Source: Prauserella endophytica
GTDB lineage: Bacteria; Actinomycetota; Actinomycetes; Mycobacteriales; Pseudonocardiaceae
Reading direction: 5' to 3'
Length of the DNA: 64,000 bases
NCBI RefSeq assembly: GCF_005146945.1
Contig: NZ_SWMS01000003.1
Span: 186,001 to 250,000 of the forward strand
In this document: positions 44,458-52,920 of the stretch, in pieces
Position numbering within the stretch: the first letter of the stretch is position 1
How the letters are laid out: each line of letters starts with the position of its first letter
Notes under the pieces: generated by a model
Seen by the model: the letters and a program-made list of their open reading frames with translations, nothing else
Told to the model about the DNA's origin: nothing
The model's database searches: none
Translations under genes and position numbers: made by a program

Positions 44458-44940
44458 ATGACGAAGGGCGGCGACGCGATGATCGGGGTCAGCAGGGTGA
44501 TGCCGGTCCCGCCGGACGCGGTGTTCGGGGTGCTGGCCGATGGCTGGTCGTACGCGGGCTGGGTGGTGGGAAACGCCCATATCCGCAAGGTCGACCGGGA
44601 CTGGCCGGCCGAGGGCAGCCGGATCCACCACAGCGCGGGGATGTGGCCGGTGCAGGTGCCGGACACCTCGACGGTGGTGGCGGTGCGCCAGGACGAGCTG
44701 CTGGAGCTGGACGCTCGGCTGTGGGTGCTCGGGCGGGCGCGGGTGCGGTTCACGCTGCGGCCGGAGGAGGACGGCGCGACCAGGGTGATCATGGAGGAGC
44801 AAGCGGTGTCGGGACCGGCCGGGCTGGTTCCGGCTGCGGCGCAGGCGCTGCTGCTGAAACCCCGCAACGCCGAGGCGCTGGCCCGGCTCTCCGACATCGT
44901 GGTGGCCCGCGCGAGCGGGGACAGCAAGCCTCAGGCCTGA
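44458..44940 (+). CDS. SRPBCC-family protein
   Basis: START/Bet v1-like protein of 160 residues with the pattern seen in many actinobacterial SRPBCC proteins: MIGVSRVMPVPPDAVFGVL, GWSYAGWVVGNAHIRKVD, GSRIHHSAGMWP and LKPRNAEALARLSDI. Such folds bind hydrophobic ligands, but no ligand is known for this branch. The start could be ATG 44458 or ATG 44479 (MIGVS), the latter with AAGGGCGG upstream and closer to family length. It overlaps the convergent epimerase gene by ten bases. Confidence 0.85.
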   Translation: MTKGGDAMIGVSRVMPVPPDAVFGVLADGWSYAGWVVGNAHIRKVDRDWPAEGSRIHHSAGMWPVQVPDTSTVVAVRQDELLELDARLWVLGRARVRFTLRPEEDGATRVIMEEQAVSGPAGLVPAAAQALLLKPRNAEALARLSDIVVARASGDSKPQA

Positions 44941-46007
44941 GACTGGTGGCTCGGCCTGCCCCACGGCACGGCCTGCAGGCGTTCGGGCACCCCGGACGGC
45001 GGCGGCGCGAGCGGGGCGCTGCCGGCTCCGGCGCCCGCGCGCAGCCCCGTGGTGAACTCGGCGAGCGTCTCGTGCGCGCTGTGCGCGGGTTCCCAGCCGA
45101 GTTCCGCGCGCGCCTTCGTGGTGTCGACGAGCGCGGCCTGATCGGCGAGTGCGAGCCAGCCGGGGTGCACGGGTTGCAGCCCGGCCCGCCACGTGAGCCA
45201 CGCGAGCGCCGTGGCCACGCGCCGGGGCACGGGTAGCCGCGGCCCGCCGAGCCCGGCGGCGACGTCCCCGGCGGTGAGCACGGGTTCCGCGGCGAGGTTG
45301 AACGCCCCCGCGGCGCGGCGGGCGAGGATGAGCCGCAGCGCGTCGGCGACGTCGGCGGAGTGCACGAGTTGACCGCGCAGACGGGGCCACAGCGGCAGCG
45401 GCAGCCACGGCCTGCCGACCGCGTGGCCGGGCAGCAGCGTGCTCAGCAGCCAGCCCGCGAACTGGCCCGCGGCGTCGTGCTGGAGGATCGCGCACGGCCG
45501 GATGCGCGCCGTGACGGTCGTGGGCGTGCGCTGCTCGAACTCGTCGAGCTCGCGTTCCAGCCACGCCTTGCCCCTGCTGTAGGCGCTCTGCGGGACGCCG
45601 TCGCGCCGCCAGCCCTCGGTGACGCGGGACCACCGGGGCGGGGGCGAGTAGGCGGCCACCGATGACGCCACGACCACGTGGGGCACCCCTGCCTCGCCCG
45701 CCGCCCGCAGCAGGTTGCGGGTGCCGACGACGTTGGTGCGCCGCATGGGCGGATCGCCGCGGCGGGGGTGGATCGCCCACGCGAGGTGCACCACGGCGTC
45801 AGCGCCGTCGAGCACCCCGGGCAGCACGTCGGGCGCCACCGGCCCGCCGAGGTCGCACGCGACCCAGCCGGCCCGGTCGTACGGCTCCTGGCCTCGGTCC
45901 GGCGGCCTGCGCGCCACGCCCGTGACGCTCCACCCCGGCTCGTGGCGGAGCAGGCGCAGCAGTGCGGTGCCGACGTTGCCGCTCGCGCCGGTGACGACGA
46001 TCCTCAT
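44931..46007 (-). CDS. NAD-dependent epimerase/dehydratase family protein (extended SDR)
   Basis: SDR protein of 358 residues. The N-terminal Rossmann loop is TGASGNVGTALLRLL, with VVHLAWAIHP, NVVGTRNLL, a serine pair in VVASSVAAYS and YSRGK (catalytic Tyr and Lys). The C-terminal 30 residues are Pro/Ala-rich and look unstructured. These proteins act on nucleotide sugars or other NAD-linked substrates; this one has no sugar-operon context. A promoter-like GTTT-N16-GGGGAC lies 10 bases before the ATG. Confidence 0.9.
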   Translation of the reverse strand: MRIVVTGASGNVGTALLRLLRHEPGWSVTGVARRPPDRGQEPYDRAGWVACDLGGPVAPDVLPGVLDGADAVVHLAWAIHPRRGDPPMRRTNVVGTRNLLRAAGEAGVPHVVVASSVAAYSPPPRWSRVTEGWRRDGVPQSAYSRGKAWLERELDEFEQRTPTTVTARIRPCAILQHDAAGQFAGWLLSTLLPGHAVGRPWLPLPLWPRLRGQLVHSADVADALRLILARRAAGAFNLAAEPVLTAGDVAAGLGGPRLPVPRRVATALAWLTWRAGLQPVHPGWLALADQAALVDTTKARAELGWEPAHSAHETLAEFTTGLRAGAGAGSAPLAPPPSGVPERLQAVPWGRPSHQSQA

Positions 46008-46017
46008 GTCCCGGAAG

Positions 46018-46043
46018 GTCCCCGGTGGAGGGTGGTCCGAAAC
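46018..46043 (-). promoter_or_regulatory. Sigma-B-like promoter candidate for the epimerase gene
   Basis: On the minus strand GTTT (46043-46040) is followed after 16 bases by GGGGAC (46023-46018), ten bases before the ATG at 46007. The -10 differs from GGGTAC at one base. It belongs to a series of similar candidates between 44 and 53 kb. Confidence 0.35.
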
Positions 46044-46084
46044 CCCAGGTGTAGTGGGACAGCCGCGGGGGAAGCCAGCGTGGC

Positions 46085-47686
46085 GTGGAACGCGTTGACG
46101 AGACCGCCGACGCGGTCGTGATCGGAGCGGGCCCGAACGGCCTGGTGGCCGCGAACCTTCTCGCCGACGCGGGCTGGGCCGTGCTGGTACTGGAGGCCGC
46201 CGGCAGCCCCGGGGGAGCGGTGCGGACGGCCGAGCTGATCGAGCCCGGCTTCCACCACGACGTCTTCAGCGCCTTCTACCCGCTGGCGGCGGCCTCGCCC
46301 GTCATCGCGGGCCTCCGGCTGGAGGAGCACGGGCTGCGCTGGCGGCACGCGCCGTCGGTGCTCGCGCACGTGCTCCCGGACGACCGGTGCGCCGTGGTGT
46401 CCCGCTCGCTGGAGGACACGATGGCGTCGCTCGCGGAGTTCGACCCCGCCGACGGGCGGGCGTGGGCCGAGGAGTTCGCCGCGTGGTCGGCGATCCGGGA
46501 CCGGTTGCTGGACGCGCTGTTCACGCCGTTCCCGCCGGTGCGGTCCGCGGCGGGGCTGTTCCGCGCGCTCGGCGTCGCCGACGGGCTGCGGTTGGCGCGC
46601 ATGGTGACGATGCCCGCTCGCGCGTTCGGCCGGGAGCGCTTCGGCGGCGACGGAGCCCGGCTGCTCCTCGCGGGCAACGCCCTGCACACCGATCTGGGGC
46701 CGGGGCACGCGGGCAGCGCCGTGTTCGGCTGGCTGCTGTGCATGCTCGGCCAGGACGTCGGGTTTCCCGTGCCGGAGGGCGGCGCGGGCCGGCTCAGCGG
46801 CGCGCTGGTGGAGCGGTTGGCGGCCAGGGGAGGGCGCGTCGCGTGTGGCCGGGAGGTGACGGGGGTGCTGACGGCGCGCGGCCGGGCGCTGGGGGTCGCC
46901 GACGCCTCGGGCGCCCGGGTGCGGGCGCGCCGCGCGGTGCTGGCCGACGTGCCCGCGCCGACGCTGTACCTGCGCCTGGTGGGGGAGGATGCGCTGCCGT
47001 CGCGGTTCGTGACGGACCTGCGGCGGTTCCAGTGGGACGACGCCACGGTGAAGGTCGACTGGGCGCTGTCGGGGCCGATCCCGTGGAGCAACCCGCAGGC
47101 GGCCGGAGCCGGGACGGTGCATCTGGACAACGATTTGCCCGGCCTGTCCCGCTACAGCGCGGAGCTGGCGGCGGGCAGCGTGCCCGAGCAGCCGATGCTC
47201 GTCGTCGGTCAGATGAGCACGGCGGACCCGACACGCTCGCCGGAGGGCACCGAGACGGCGTGGGCGTACACGCATGTGCCGCGCGGGCACGCGTGGGACC
47301 CCGACCGGCTGCGCCGCTACGCCGACCGGATCGAGGCGATCGTGGAGCGGCACGCGCCGGGCTTCCGGAGCCGGATCCGCGGCCGCTACCCGCAGGGGCC
47401 GCGCGAGCTGGAGCGTGCCAACCCGAGCCTCGTCGAGGGCGCTGTCAACGCGGGCAGCGCCGCCATGCACCAGCAATTGGTCTTCCGGCCCGTGCCCGGC
47501 CTCGGGCGGGCCGACACCCCGATCGATCGTCTGTTCCTCGCGGGCGCCTCGGCGCATCCCGGGGGAGCGGTGCACGGTGGGCCGGGCGCGAACGCCGCCC
47601 GCGCCGCACTGGCGAGGGCCGGGCCGGCCGGGCCGCTCTACGCGGGGTTGATCCGGCGGCTGCACGACGCGGTCTACGCGCGGTAG
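46085..47686 (+). CDS. Phytoene desaturase-like FAD-dependent oxidoreductase
   Basis: Flavoprotein of 533 residues. The N-terminal dinucleotide fold is VVIGAGPNGLVAANLLADAG followed by VLEAAGSPGGAVRT. The C-terminal FAD motif LFLAGASAHPGGAVHGGPGANAA is of the carotenoid desaturase/CrtI-like and retinol saturase-like group. No carotenoid synthase gene is nearby, so the substrate is open. The GTG at 46085 follows GGGGAAG. It overlaps the convergent topoisomerase gene by 13 bases. Confidence 0.88.
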   Translation: MERVDETADAVVIGAGPNGLVAANLLADAGWAVLVLEAAGSPGGAVRTAELIEPGFHHDVFSAFYPLAAASPVIAGLRLEEHGLRWRHAPSVLAHVLPDDRCAVVSRSLEDTMASLAEFDPADGRAWAEEFAAWSAIRDRLLDALFTPFPPVRSAAGLFRALGVADGLRLARMVTMPARAFGRERFGGDGARLLLAGNALHTDLGPGHAGSAVFGWLLCMLGQDVGFPVPEGGAGRLSGALVERLAARGGRVACGREVTGVLTARGRALGVADASGARVRARRAVLADVPAPTLYLRLVGEDALPSRFVTDLRRFQWDDATVKVDWALSGPIPWSNPQAAGAGTVHLDNDLPGLSRYSAELAAGSVPEQPMLVVGQMSTADPTRSPEGTETAWAYTHVPRGHAWDPDRLRRYADRIEAIVERHAPGFRSRIRGRYPQGPRELERANPSLVEGAVNAGSAAMHQQLVFRPVPGLGRADTPIDRLFLAGASAHPGGAVHGGPGANAARAALARAGPAGPLYAGLIRRLHDAVYAR

Positions 47687-48690
47687 CGGCGCAGCATCCT
47701 GGCCACGGCGCGCTCGACGCGGTCGCGGTCGCGGTCGGTGCGGATGCCCTCCCTGCCCACGCGGCGCACGGCGGCCTCCACGGTGGCGCCGTCCTCGTAC
47801 GCCTCGATCACCCTCGGGTCCACATAGGACTTGCGCGCCACCGTGGGGGTGTTGCCCAGCTCCTCGGCCACCTCGCGCATGGCGGCCGTGACCGCGCGCT
47901 TGCGGCCGCGCTGGGAGGAGGGCCGGTCGGACGCCGCGAGCGCGACGGCGGCGAGCACGGTCGCGTTCCAGGTGCGGAGGTCCTTGACGGTGAACTCGTC
48001 GCCGGCGAGTTCCTTGAACCGCTCGTTGACCTCGCCCGCGTGGAGCTCGTGCCAGCCGCGGCCGTCGCGGCAGACGAACAGCCGGTCGGTCTCGGCCCGG
48101 CACCGCCGCAGGGCCTTGAGCACCGCGGCGAGCTCACCGTCGCGCATGGTCAGCTCGCGTTCGAGCCCGCCCTTGGCGGTGTAGGAGAAGGTCAGCTCGT
48201 CGCCGCGGATGCGCACGTTCTCGCGCAGCAGTGTCGTGGCGCCACGGGACCCGTTGGCCTCCAGGTACTCCTCACCGCCGGTACGGAACACACCGCGGTC
48301 GATCATGCGCAGCGCGGCGGCGAGGACGCGGCGCCGGTCGAGACCCCGGCGAGCGAGATCGTGTTCGATGGTCTCGCGCACTTCGGGCAGTCTGCCTGCG
48401 AGCGCGAGCACCCGCTCGTGCTTCTCCTCGTCACGCGCCCGGCGCCATTCGGGGTGGTAGAGGTACTGGCGGCGCCCGGCGTCGTCGAAGCCGACGGCCT
48501 GGATGTGCCCGTCGGGATCGGGACAGATCCACACCCGGCGCCACGCGGGCGGGATCACGAGGCCGTCGACGCGGTCGCGCGTGCGCGGGTCGGTCACGGG
48601 GGAGCCGTCCGGAGCCCGGTAGCTGAAACCGCGGCCCCGCCGTTGTCTGCGGATACCCGGCGTGGACGGGTCACTACGCCGCAAACGCAT
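47674..48690 (-). CDS. DNA topoisomerase IB (poxvirus/bacterial type)
   Basis: Type IB topoisomerase of 338 residues. The N-terminal DNA-binding part has GFSYRAPDG, VIPPAWRRVWICPDPDGHIQA and RQYLYHPEWRRARDEEK. The catalytic core has the Arg/Lys set around MIDRGVFRTGGEEYLEANGS, FVCRDGRGWHE and FTVKDLRTWNATV, and nucleophile Tyr289 in RKSYVDPRV. The enzyme nicks and reseals one strand to relax supercoils. It is expressed alone and lies head-on to the desaturase-like gene. Confidence 0.94.
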   Translation of the reverse strand: MRLRRSDPSTPGIRRQRRGRGFSYRAPDGSPVTDPRTRDRVDGLVIPPAWRRVWICPDPDGHIQAVGFDDAGRRQYLYHPEWRRARDEEKHERVLALAGRLPEVRETIEHDLARRGLDRRRVLAAALRMIDRGVFRTGGEEYLEANGSRGATTLLRENVRIRGDELTFSYTAKGGLERELTMRDGELAAVLKALRRCRAETDRLFVCRDGRGWHELHAGEVNERFKELAGDEFTVKDLRTWNATVLAAVALAASDRPSSQRGRKRAVTAAMREVAEELGNTPTVARKSYVDPRVIEAYEDGATVEAAVRRVGREGIRTDRDRDRVERAVARMLRRYRA

Positions 48691-48735
48691 GGTTCGGTGA
48701 TGCCCCCGAACAGGGAAAAGGAAACGCCGGGCTCG

Positions 48736-49827
48736 TCACAGCGGGCTCAGGGTGTCGGCCGCGAGCGCGCGCATGACGCCACGCAGTCCGTGCACGGCGA
48801 TGCGGCGTTGCCGTTGCGCGCCGGTGCCGCGCCGCGACAGCCGGGCGAGCAGCTCGCGGACGAGCGCGAGGTCGCCGGTCTCCTCAAGCGCGGCCGTGGT
48901 GCGCTCGAGCAGGAGGGCCACCAGCTCGTTCGCCGGGCGCGCGCACTCGTGCCACGGGTCGACGGCGGGCCCGGTCAGGCCGTACCGCGCGGCGGACCAG
49001 AGCGCCGCGGCGGCGACGCGGTCGTTGCCGTGAGGTGCTTCCCGGCCCGCCGCGAGGTCGGCGAGTGCGGCGTCGACGAGCGCCCGCGTCAGCATCGCCT
49101 GCAGCAGGGCCTCGTCGGCGGTGGTGGCCGCGTCGGCGGCCCGTACCTCGACGGTGGGCAGCGTGGGGGACGGGCGGGCCAGCCAGAACGTCATGCGGTC
49201 GTCCACCAGCGCGCCACACGCCAGCAGCCGGTCCACTTCGGACCGGTACTCGCCGAAGGAGGCGAACCAGGGCGGGATTCCCGCGGCGGGGAAGCGGGAC
49301 TGCTCGATGATGCGCCAGCTGGCGTACCCGGTGTCGCGGCCGTGGGCGAACGGCGAGTTGGCCGACAGCGCCAGGAGCGTGGGCAGCCACGGCCTCAGGT
49401 GGTTCACGACCGCGACGGCGTGGTCGCGGTCCGGCACCTCGCAGTGCACGTGGCATCCGCAGGCCTGGTAGCCGCTGACGAGCGCGCGGTAGCGCCCGTC
49501 GATGAGCGCGAACCGGGCATCGGGTCCCCCGGGTGGTTCGGGTCCGGCGAGCACGGGCGCACCAGAGGAGACGAGAACGGCGTGCGCGCGCTCGGCTGCG
49601 GCGCCGAGCACCCGCCTGCCCGCCAGCAGATCGGCGTGGAGTTGCGTGCGGGTGGAGCGGATGGCCGTGGCGGCCTCCACCTGGCTCGCTCGCAGCTCGG
49701 GCTGGCACGTGCCCGCGTAGGGCTCGGCACGGGCGAGCACGTCGGCAGCGGCCGGGACGGTGTGCCAGGCGACCGGGTCGGCGAGCAGGAACTCCTCCTC
49801 GACGCCCAGCTTGCGGGCCGGGCTCAG
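48736..49827 (-). CDS. YbdK-type carboxylate-amine ligase (glutamate-cysteine ligase family 2), probable CTG start
   Basis: Ligase of 363 residues of the YbdK/EgtA-like GCS2 family. It has N-terminal LGVEEEFLL, RFALIDGRYRALVSGYQACGCHVH, LSANSPFAHGRDTGYASWR and TVEVRAADAATT. These enzymes join a carboxylate to an amine using ATP, as in gamma-glutamylcysteine synthesis. No ATG, GTG or TTG lies in frame between the conserved GVEEE and a GTG at 49929 inside the upstream gene. A CTG at 49827 shares CTGA with that gene's stop and has GAGGGA eight bases ahead, so I take it as the start. Confidence 0.85.
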   Translation of the reverse strand: MSPARKLGVEEEFLLADPVAWHTVPAAADVLARAEPYAGTCQPELRASQVEAATAIRSTRTQLHADLLAGRRVLGAAAERAHAVLVSSGAPVLAGPEPPGGPDARFALIDGRYRALVSGYQACGCHVHCEVPDRDHAVAVVNHLRPWLPTLLALSANSPFAHGRDTGYASWRIIEQSRFPAAGIPPWFASFGEYRSEVDRLLACGALVDDRMTFWLARPSPTLPTVEVRAADAATTADEALLQAMLTRALVDAALADLAAGREAPHGNDRVAAAALWSAARYGLTGPAVDPWHECARPANELVALLLERTTAALEETGDLALVRELLARLSRRGTGAQRQRRIAVHGLRGVMRALAADTLSPL

Positions 49828-51353
49828 TCGTCCGGTCCCTCGTTGAGCCGGCGCAGCGGCCGGGTCGCCGGGCCCTGGATCACCGAGCCGTCGGTGCCGA
49901 ACCGCGAGCCGTGGCAGGCGCAGTCCCACGTCCGTTCCGCGTTGTTGAAGGTGACCAGGCAGCCGAGGTGGGTGCAGCGGGCGCTCACGGCGAGCAGCTC
50001 GCCGTCCGGCGCGCGGTAGGCCGCGGTCATCCTGGTGCCGACGCGGGTGACCGTGGCCTCACCCGCGGGCAGGCCGTCCAGTTCGGACGGTGTGCGCAGG
50101 GCGCGGGCGTGGTCGCCGACGAGGTGCCGGGCGACGGCGACGTTGTCCCTGACCACTTCGGGCGCCGAGCGCAGGTGCGCGCGGTTGGGGTCGTACAGCG
50201 AAGCCGCCGGATTCTCCTCGCCCAGGATCAGGTCGCGCAGCAGTTGCCCGGCCGCGGTGCCGCCCGTCATGCCCCACTGGCCGAAGCCCGTGGCCACCCA
50301 CACCCGGCCGGTGAGCGGGTGGTACCGGCCGACGTAGGGGACGGAGTCGGGAGTGGACATGTCGTGGGCCGACCACCGGTGGGTGACGCGCAGCTCCAGC
50401 AGGTCCCGCGCCCAAGCGGCGAGCCTGCGGTGCCGGGCCTCGACGTCGAGGTTCTCGCCGGTGCGGTAGTGCTCGCCGCCGACGACGGCCATCGGCTCGG
50501 CTCCGCTGTCGTAGCCGCGCACCGAGTGGTGGGTGACGGCGTCGAGGTACATGCCGGCCGGGATCCGTTCCACCGGCACCGGACCGGCGACCACGAGGTC
50601 GCGCACGGGGTCGAGGCGGGCGAAGAACAGGCCACGGTCGAGGATGGGGTAGTGGGTGGCCACCACGACGTGGTCGGTTCGGACCCGCCCGCGTGGGGTG
50701 CGGACGCTCAGCGTCGGCCATTCGGTCACGGCCTGTGCGGGTGTGCGCTCGGCGATGTGCCCGCCGAGCCGGTCGATCTCGTCGGCGAGGCCGAGCAGCC
50801 AGCGCCGGGGGTGGAACTGGGCCTGCCCGGTGAAGCGGACGGCGCCGACGGCGGGGATGTCGAGCCCGATGTCGTCGGTGAACGACGCGGGCAGCCCGGC
50901 CCTCGCGGCGGCGTCGGCCTCGGCTTTCAACTCGTCGAGCCGGTCGGTGTCGGTGGTGTAGACGAAGGAGTCGCGGCGGGCGAAGTCGCAGTCGATGCCC
51001 AGTTCGGTCGAGGTCTTGGCGATCCAGTCCACAGCGGCATGCTGGGTCTCGGCGTAGCGCACCGCCGCCTCGCGGCCCTTGGCGCGCTCCAGCCCGGCGT
51101 ACTTGAGGGCGTGCTGCGCGCTGAGCTTGGCCGTCGTGTGCCCGGAGACTCCCGCGGCGATCTCCTTCGCCTCGAGCACGAGCACGGAGCGGCCGTCGCG
51201 CGCGAGCAGGTACGCGGTGGTGAGTCCGGCGATGCCCGCGCCGATCACGACGACGTCGGCCTCGGTGGGCAGGGCACGATCTGCGCGTACCGGGGCGGGG
51301 GCGCTGTCGATCCACAGTGAGCGCGGTTCGGGCAGGTCGGCAGCGGGCTCCAT
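49824..51353 (-). CDS. DAO-type FAD oxidoreductase with C-terminal Rieske domain
   Basis: Protein of 509 residues. The N-terminal FAD fold is VVVIGAGIAGLTTAYLLARDG, the substrate domain has GVSGHTTAKLSAQH, and the DAO end reads WVATGFGQWGMTGGTAAGQ. The C-terminal Rieske centre has ligands in CTHLGC and CACHGSRF. This fused design is widespread in actinomycetes and often sits with stress genes; the physiological substrate is unknown. It has a strong AGGAGGAG site ahead of the ATG. A GTTT-N15-GGGAAC promoter-like element lies upstream. Confidence 0.93.
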   Translation of the reverse strand: MEPAADLPEPRSLWIDSAPAPVRADRALPTEADVVVIGAGIAGLTTAYLLARDGRSVLVLEAKEIAAGVSGHTTAKLSAQHALKYAGLERAKGREAAVRYAETQHAAVDWIAKTSTELGIDCDFARRDSFVYTTDTDRLDELKAEADAAARAGLPASFTDDIGLDIPAVGAVRFTGQAQFHPRRWLLGLADEIDRLGGHIAERTPAQAVTEWPTLSVRTPRGRVRTDHVVVATHYPILDRGLFFARLDPVRDLVVAGPVPVERIPAGMYLDAVTHHSVRGYDSGAEPMAVVGGEHYRTGENLDVEARHRRLAAWARDLLELRVTHRWSAHDMSTPDSVPYVGRYHPLTGRVWVATGFGQWGMTGGTAAGQLLRDLILGEENPAASLYDPNRAHLRSAPEVVRDNVAVARHLVGDHARALRTPSELDGLPAGEATVTRVGTRMTAAYRAPDGELLAVSARCTHLGCLVTFNNAERTWDCACHGSRFGTDGSVIQGPATRPLRRLNEGPDD

Positions 51354-51382
51354 GTGACTCCTCCTCGGCTCGCCCCAGCGGA

Positions 51383-51407
51383 GTTCCCTCTGCGCACCGG
51401 GTGAAAC
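51383..51407 (-). promoter_or_regulatory. Sigma-B-like promoter candidate for the Rieske oxidoreductase
   Basis: Minus-strand GTTT (51407-51404), 15-base spacer, GGGAAC (51388-51383). The element lies 30 bases before the ATG at 51353, leaving room for the AGGAGG site, and is the best-placed example of the stress-promoter pattern in this region. Confidence 0.45.
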
Positions 51408-51413
51408 GCTCGC

Positions 51414-51890
51414 TCACGCGGCGCGTCGCGTCCGATCGGACGCGGGCCACACATACGGCAGGTCGTCGGGCACGGCGGGGAACCAGCGGCGGTAGTGGGC
51501 GGGGTCCTTGCGGACGAGCGCGGACTGGTGGCTGCGGTGGAAGGCATGGTCGCCGAGCCACGGCGGCACCTCACCGGCCTCGGCCAGCTCCGCCTGCGTC
51601 CTTGGCTCGGTGATGCCGACGGCCCCGGCCAGGTCGGCCCTCAGTTTGCCGGCGCAGGTGTCGGCGTGGCCTTCGGCGCACCACACGGCGCACACGTCGA
51701 GGCCGTACCGGGTCAGTGCCTCCTCGTAGCCGGTCCACATCCGCACCGCGGGATGGTGCCGCCAGCCGTAGGTGGGCACAGTGAGGCCGCGCAGGATCTG
51801 CAGCGCCTCCACGCGCTGGCGGCCCAACCTGCGCCGGTCGAGCACGTGCGCGGAGTCGAGGAAGCCGGGGTGGGGGAGGAAGGTCTGCAT
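51414..51890 (-). CDS. MSMEG_6728-like protein (pyrimidine dimer glycosylase-like fold)
   Basis: Protein of 158 residues starting MQTFLPHPGFLDSAHVLDRR. It contains RRRLGRQRVEALQILRGL, YGWRHHPAVRMWTGYEEAL and FHRSHQSALVRKDPAHY. This pattern belongs to the actinobacterial MSMEG_6728 family, related to T4 endonuclease V-like pyrimidine dimer glycosylase proteins. A DNA repair role is suggested by family relation only. It shares one base with the upstream gene's stop (TGATG). Confidence 0.82.
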   Translation of the reverse strand: MQTFLPHPGFLDSAHVLDRRRLGRQRVEALQILRGLTVPTYGWRHHPAVRMWTGYEEALTRYGLDVCAVWCAEGHADTCAGKLRADLAGAVGITEPRTQAELAEAGEVPPWLGDHAFHRSHQSALVRKDPAHYRRWFPAVPDDLPYVWPASDRTRRAA

Positions 51891-52312
51891 CAGGCGACCG
51901 GCTCGCCCGGAAACGCCTCGTGTCCCCGCAGCCCGTCGGTGCGGCGGTTGCGTTTCAGCTCCGCCTCGTGCAGGTGCCGCCTGCCGCCGGTCAGCTCGCG
52001 GGCCTGTCGTTCGAACGCGCGGAACACGTCGTAGTAGGTGTCCTCGTAGTCCTCCACGACCTGGTAGGTCCACCGGCCGGGGAGCACGTTGCGGCCGAGC
52101 AGTTCCGTCTCCAGTCGTTCCGCCAGGTCGTGGTGGCCTGCGTGGCGCAGGAGGTCGATGGCCTCGTCCAGTGTGAAGTCCGCCGTGCCGGTGAGCCGGT
52201 GGAAGGCGTAGAGGTGTCCGCGCGCGACCTCCACGGTCTCGAGCGCTTCGGTGAGCTTGCCGACGGCTTCGACGGTGGCCGGGTCCGGCTCCGGGGCTGA
52301 TGTGTATGTCAT
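51890..52312 (-). CDS. Hypothetical protein, helical
   Basis: Protein of 140 residues with no domain I recognise. It is mostly alpha-helical by composition (KLTEALETVEVARGHLYAFH; DEAIDLLRHAGHHDLAERLE; YEDTYYDVFRAFERQAREL) and ends in a charged tail. The ATG at 52312 begins MTYTSAPEPD; longer frames lack support. It is translationally linked to the MSMEG_6728-like gene by TGATG and divergent from the SRPBCC gene at 52389. Confidence 0.8.
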   Translation of the reverse strand: MTYTSAPEPDPATVEAVGKLTEALETVEVARGHLYAFHRLTGTADFTLDEAIDLLRHAGHHDLAERLETELLGRNVLPGRWTYQVVEDYEDTYYDVFRAFERQARELTGGRRHLHEAELKRNRRTDGLRGHEAFPGEPVA

Positions 52313-52326
52313 GCCGGCGCGGGTAC
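52302..52326 (+). promoter_or_regulatory. Sigma-B-like promoter candidate for the SRPBCC gene
   Basis: GTGT (52302-52305), 15 bases, GGGTAC (52321-52326), 63 bases upstream of the GTG at 52389. The -10 matches the consensus fully and the -35 three of four bases. It overlaps the start of the divergent hypothetical gene. Confidence 0.35.
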
Positions 52327-52388
52327 CCGAACTGCAAGACGTGATGCACAACCGTCGCGTCGTCCCCCAGCGAGACAAGGAGTGTGTG

Positions 52389-52850
52389 GTGAGCACGATC
52401 ACCAAGGCGGTAGACGTGAACGTTCCGGTCTCGACCGCGTACAACCAGTGGACCCAGTTCGAGTCCTTCCCGGAGTTCATGGAAGGCGTCGAGGAGGTCC
52501 GTCAGCTCGACGCGACCCACACCCACTGGGTCACGAAGATCGGCGGCAGCACGCGGGAGTTCGACGCCACCATCACCGAACAGCACCCCGACGAGCGCGT
52601 CGCCTGGACGTCGGACTCCGGGCCCAACCACGGCGGCGTGATCACCTTCCACCGCATCGGCGACAACGTGACCCGGGTGACGGCCCAGATGGACATCGAC
52701 CCCGAGGGCTTCGCCGAGAACGTGGCCGACAAGACCGGCATGATCGACCAGCGCGTCAACGGTGACCTTCAGCGGTTCAAGAAGTTCATCGAGGAGCGCG
52801 GCCGTGAGACCGGCGCCTGGCGAGGGGACGTCCAGCGCCCTGGCCCGTGA
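52389..52850 (+). CDS. SRPBCC-family (polyketide cyclase-like) protein
   Basis: Protein of 153 residues. It has KAVDVNVPVSTAYNQWTQFE, FPEFMEGVEEVRQLD, HWVTKIGGSTREFDATI and WTSDSGPNHGGVITFHRI, then RVTAQMDIDPEG. This is the cyclase/dehydrase branch often found in stress-induced, abundant actinobacterial proteins. AAGGAG lies five bases before the GTG. Its ligand is unknown. A long hairpin follows the stop. Confidence 0.88.
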   Translation: MSTITKAVDVNVPVSTAYNQWTQFESFPEFMEGVEEVRQLDATHTHWVTKIGGSTREFDATITEQHPDERVAWTSDSGPNHGGVITFHRIGDNVTRVTAQMDIDPEGFAENVADKTGMIDQRVNGDLQRFKKFIEERGRETGAWRGDVQRPGP

Positions 52851-52867
52851 GCCTGTTTTCGTAGCCG

Positions 52868-52913
52868 CCCCAAGGCCACCTCTGTCGTGGGCACGACGAA
52901 GGTGGCCTTGGGG
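52868..52913. terminator. Hairpin between convergent SRPBCC and crotonase genes
   Basis: CCCCAAGGCCACCT (52868-52881) pairs with AGGTGGCCTTGGGG (52900-52913), and inside them GTCGTG (52884-52889) pairs with CACGAC (52892-52897). It lies between two convergent stops (52850 and 52921), so it can serve both. It shares its core with the hairpin at 13492 and the repeat at 24706. Confidence 0.8.
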
Positions 52914-52920
52914 CTGTTGG

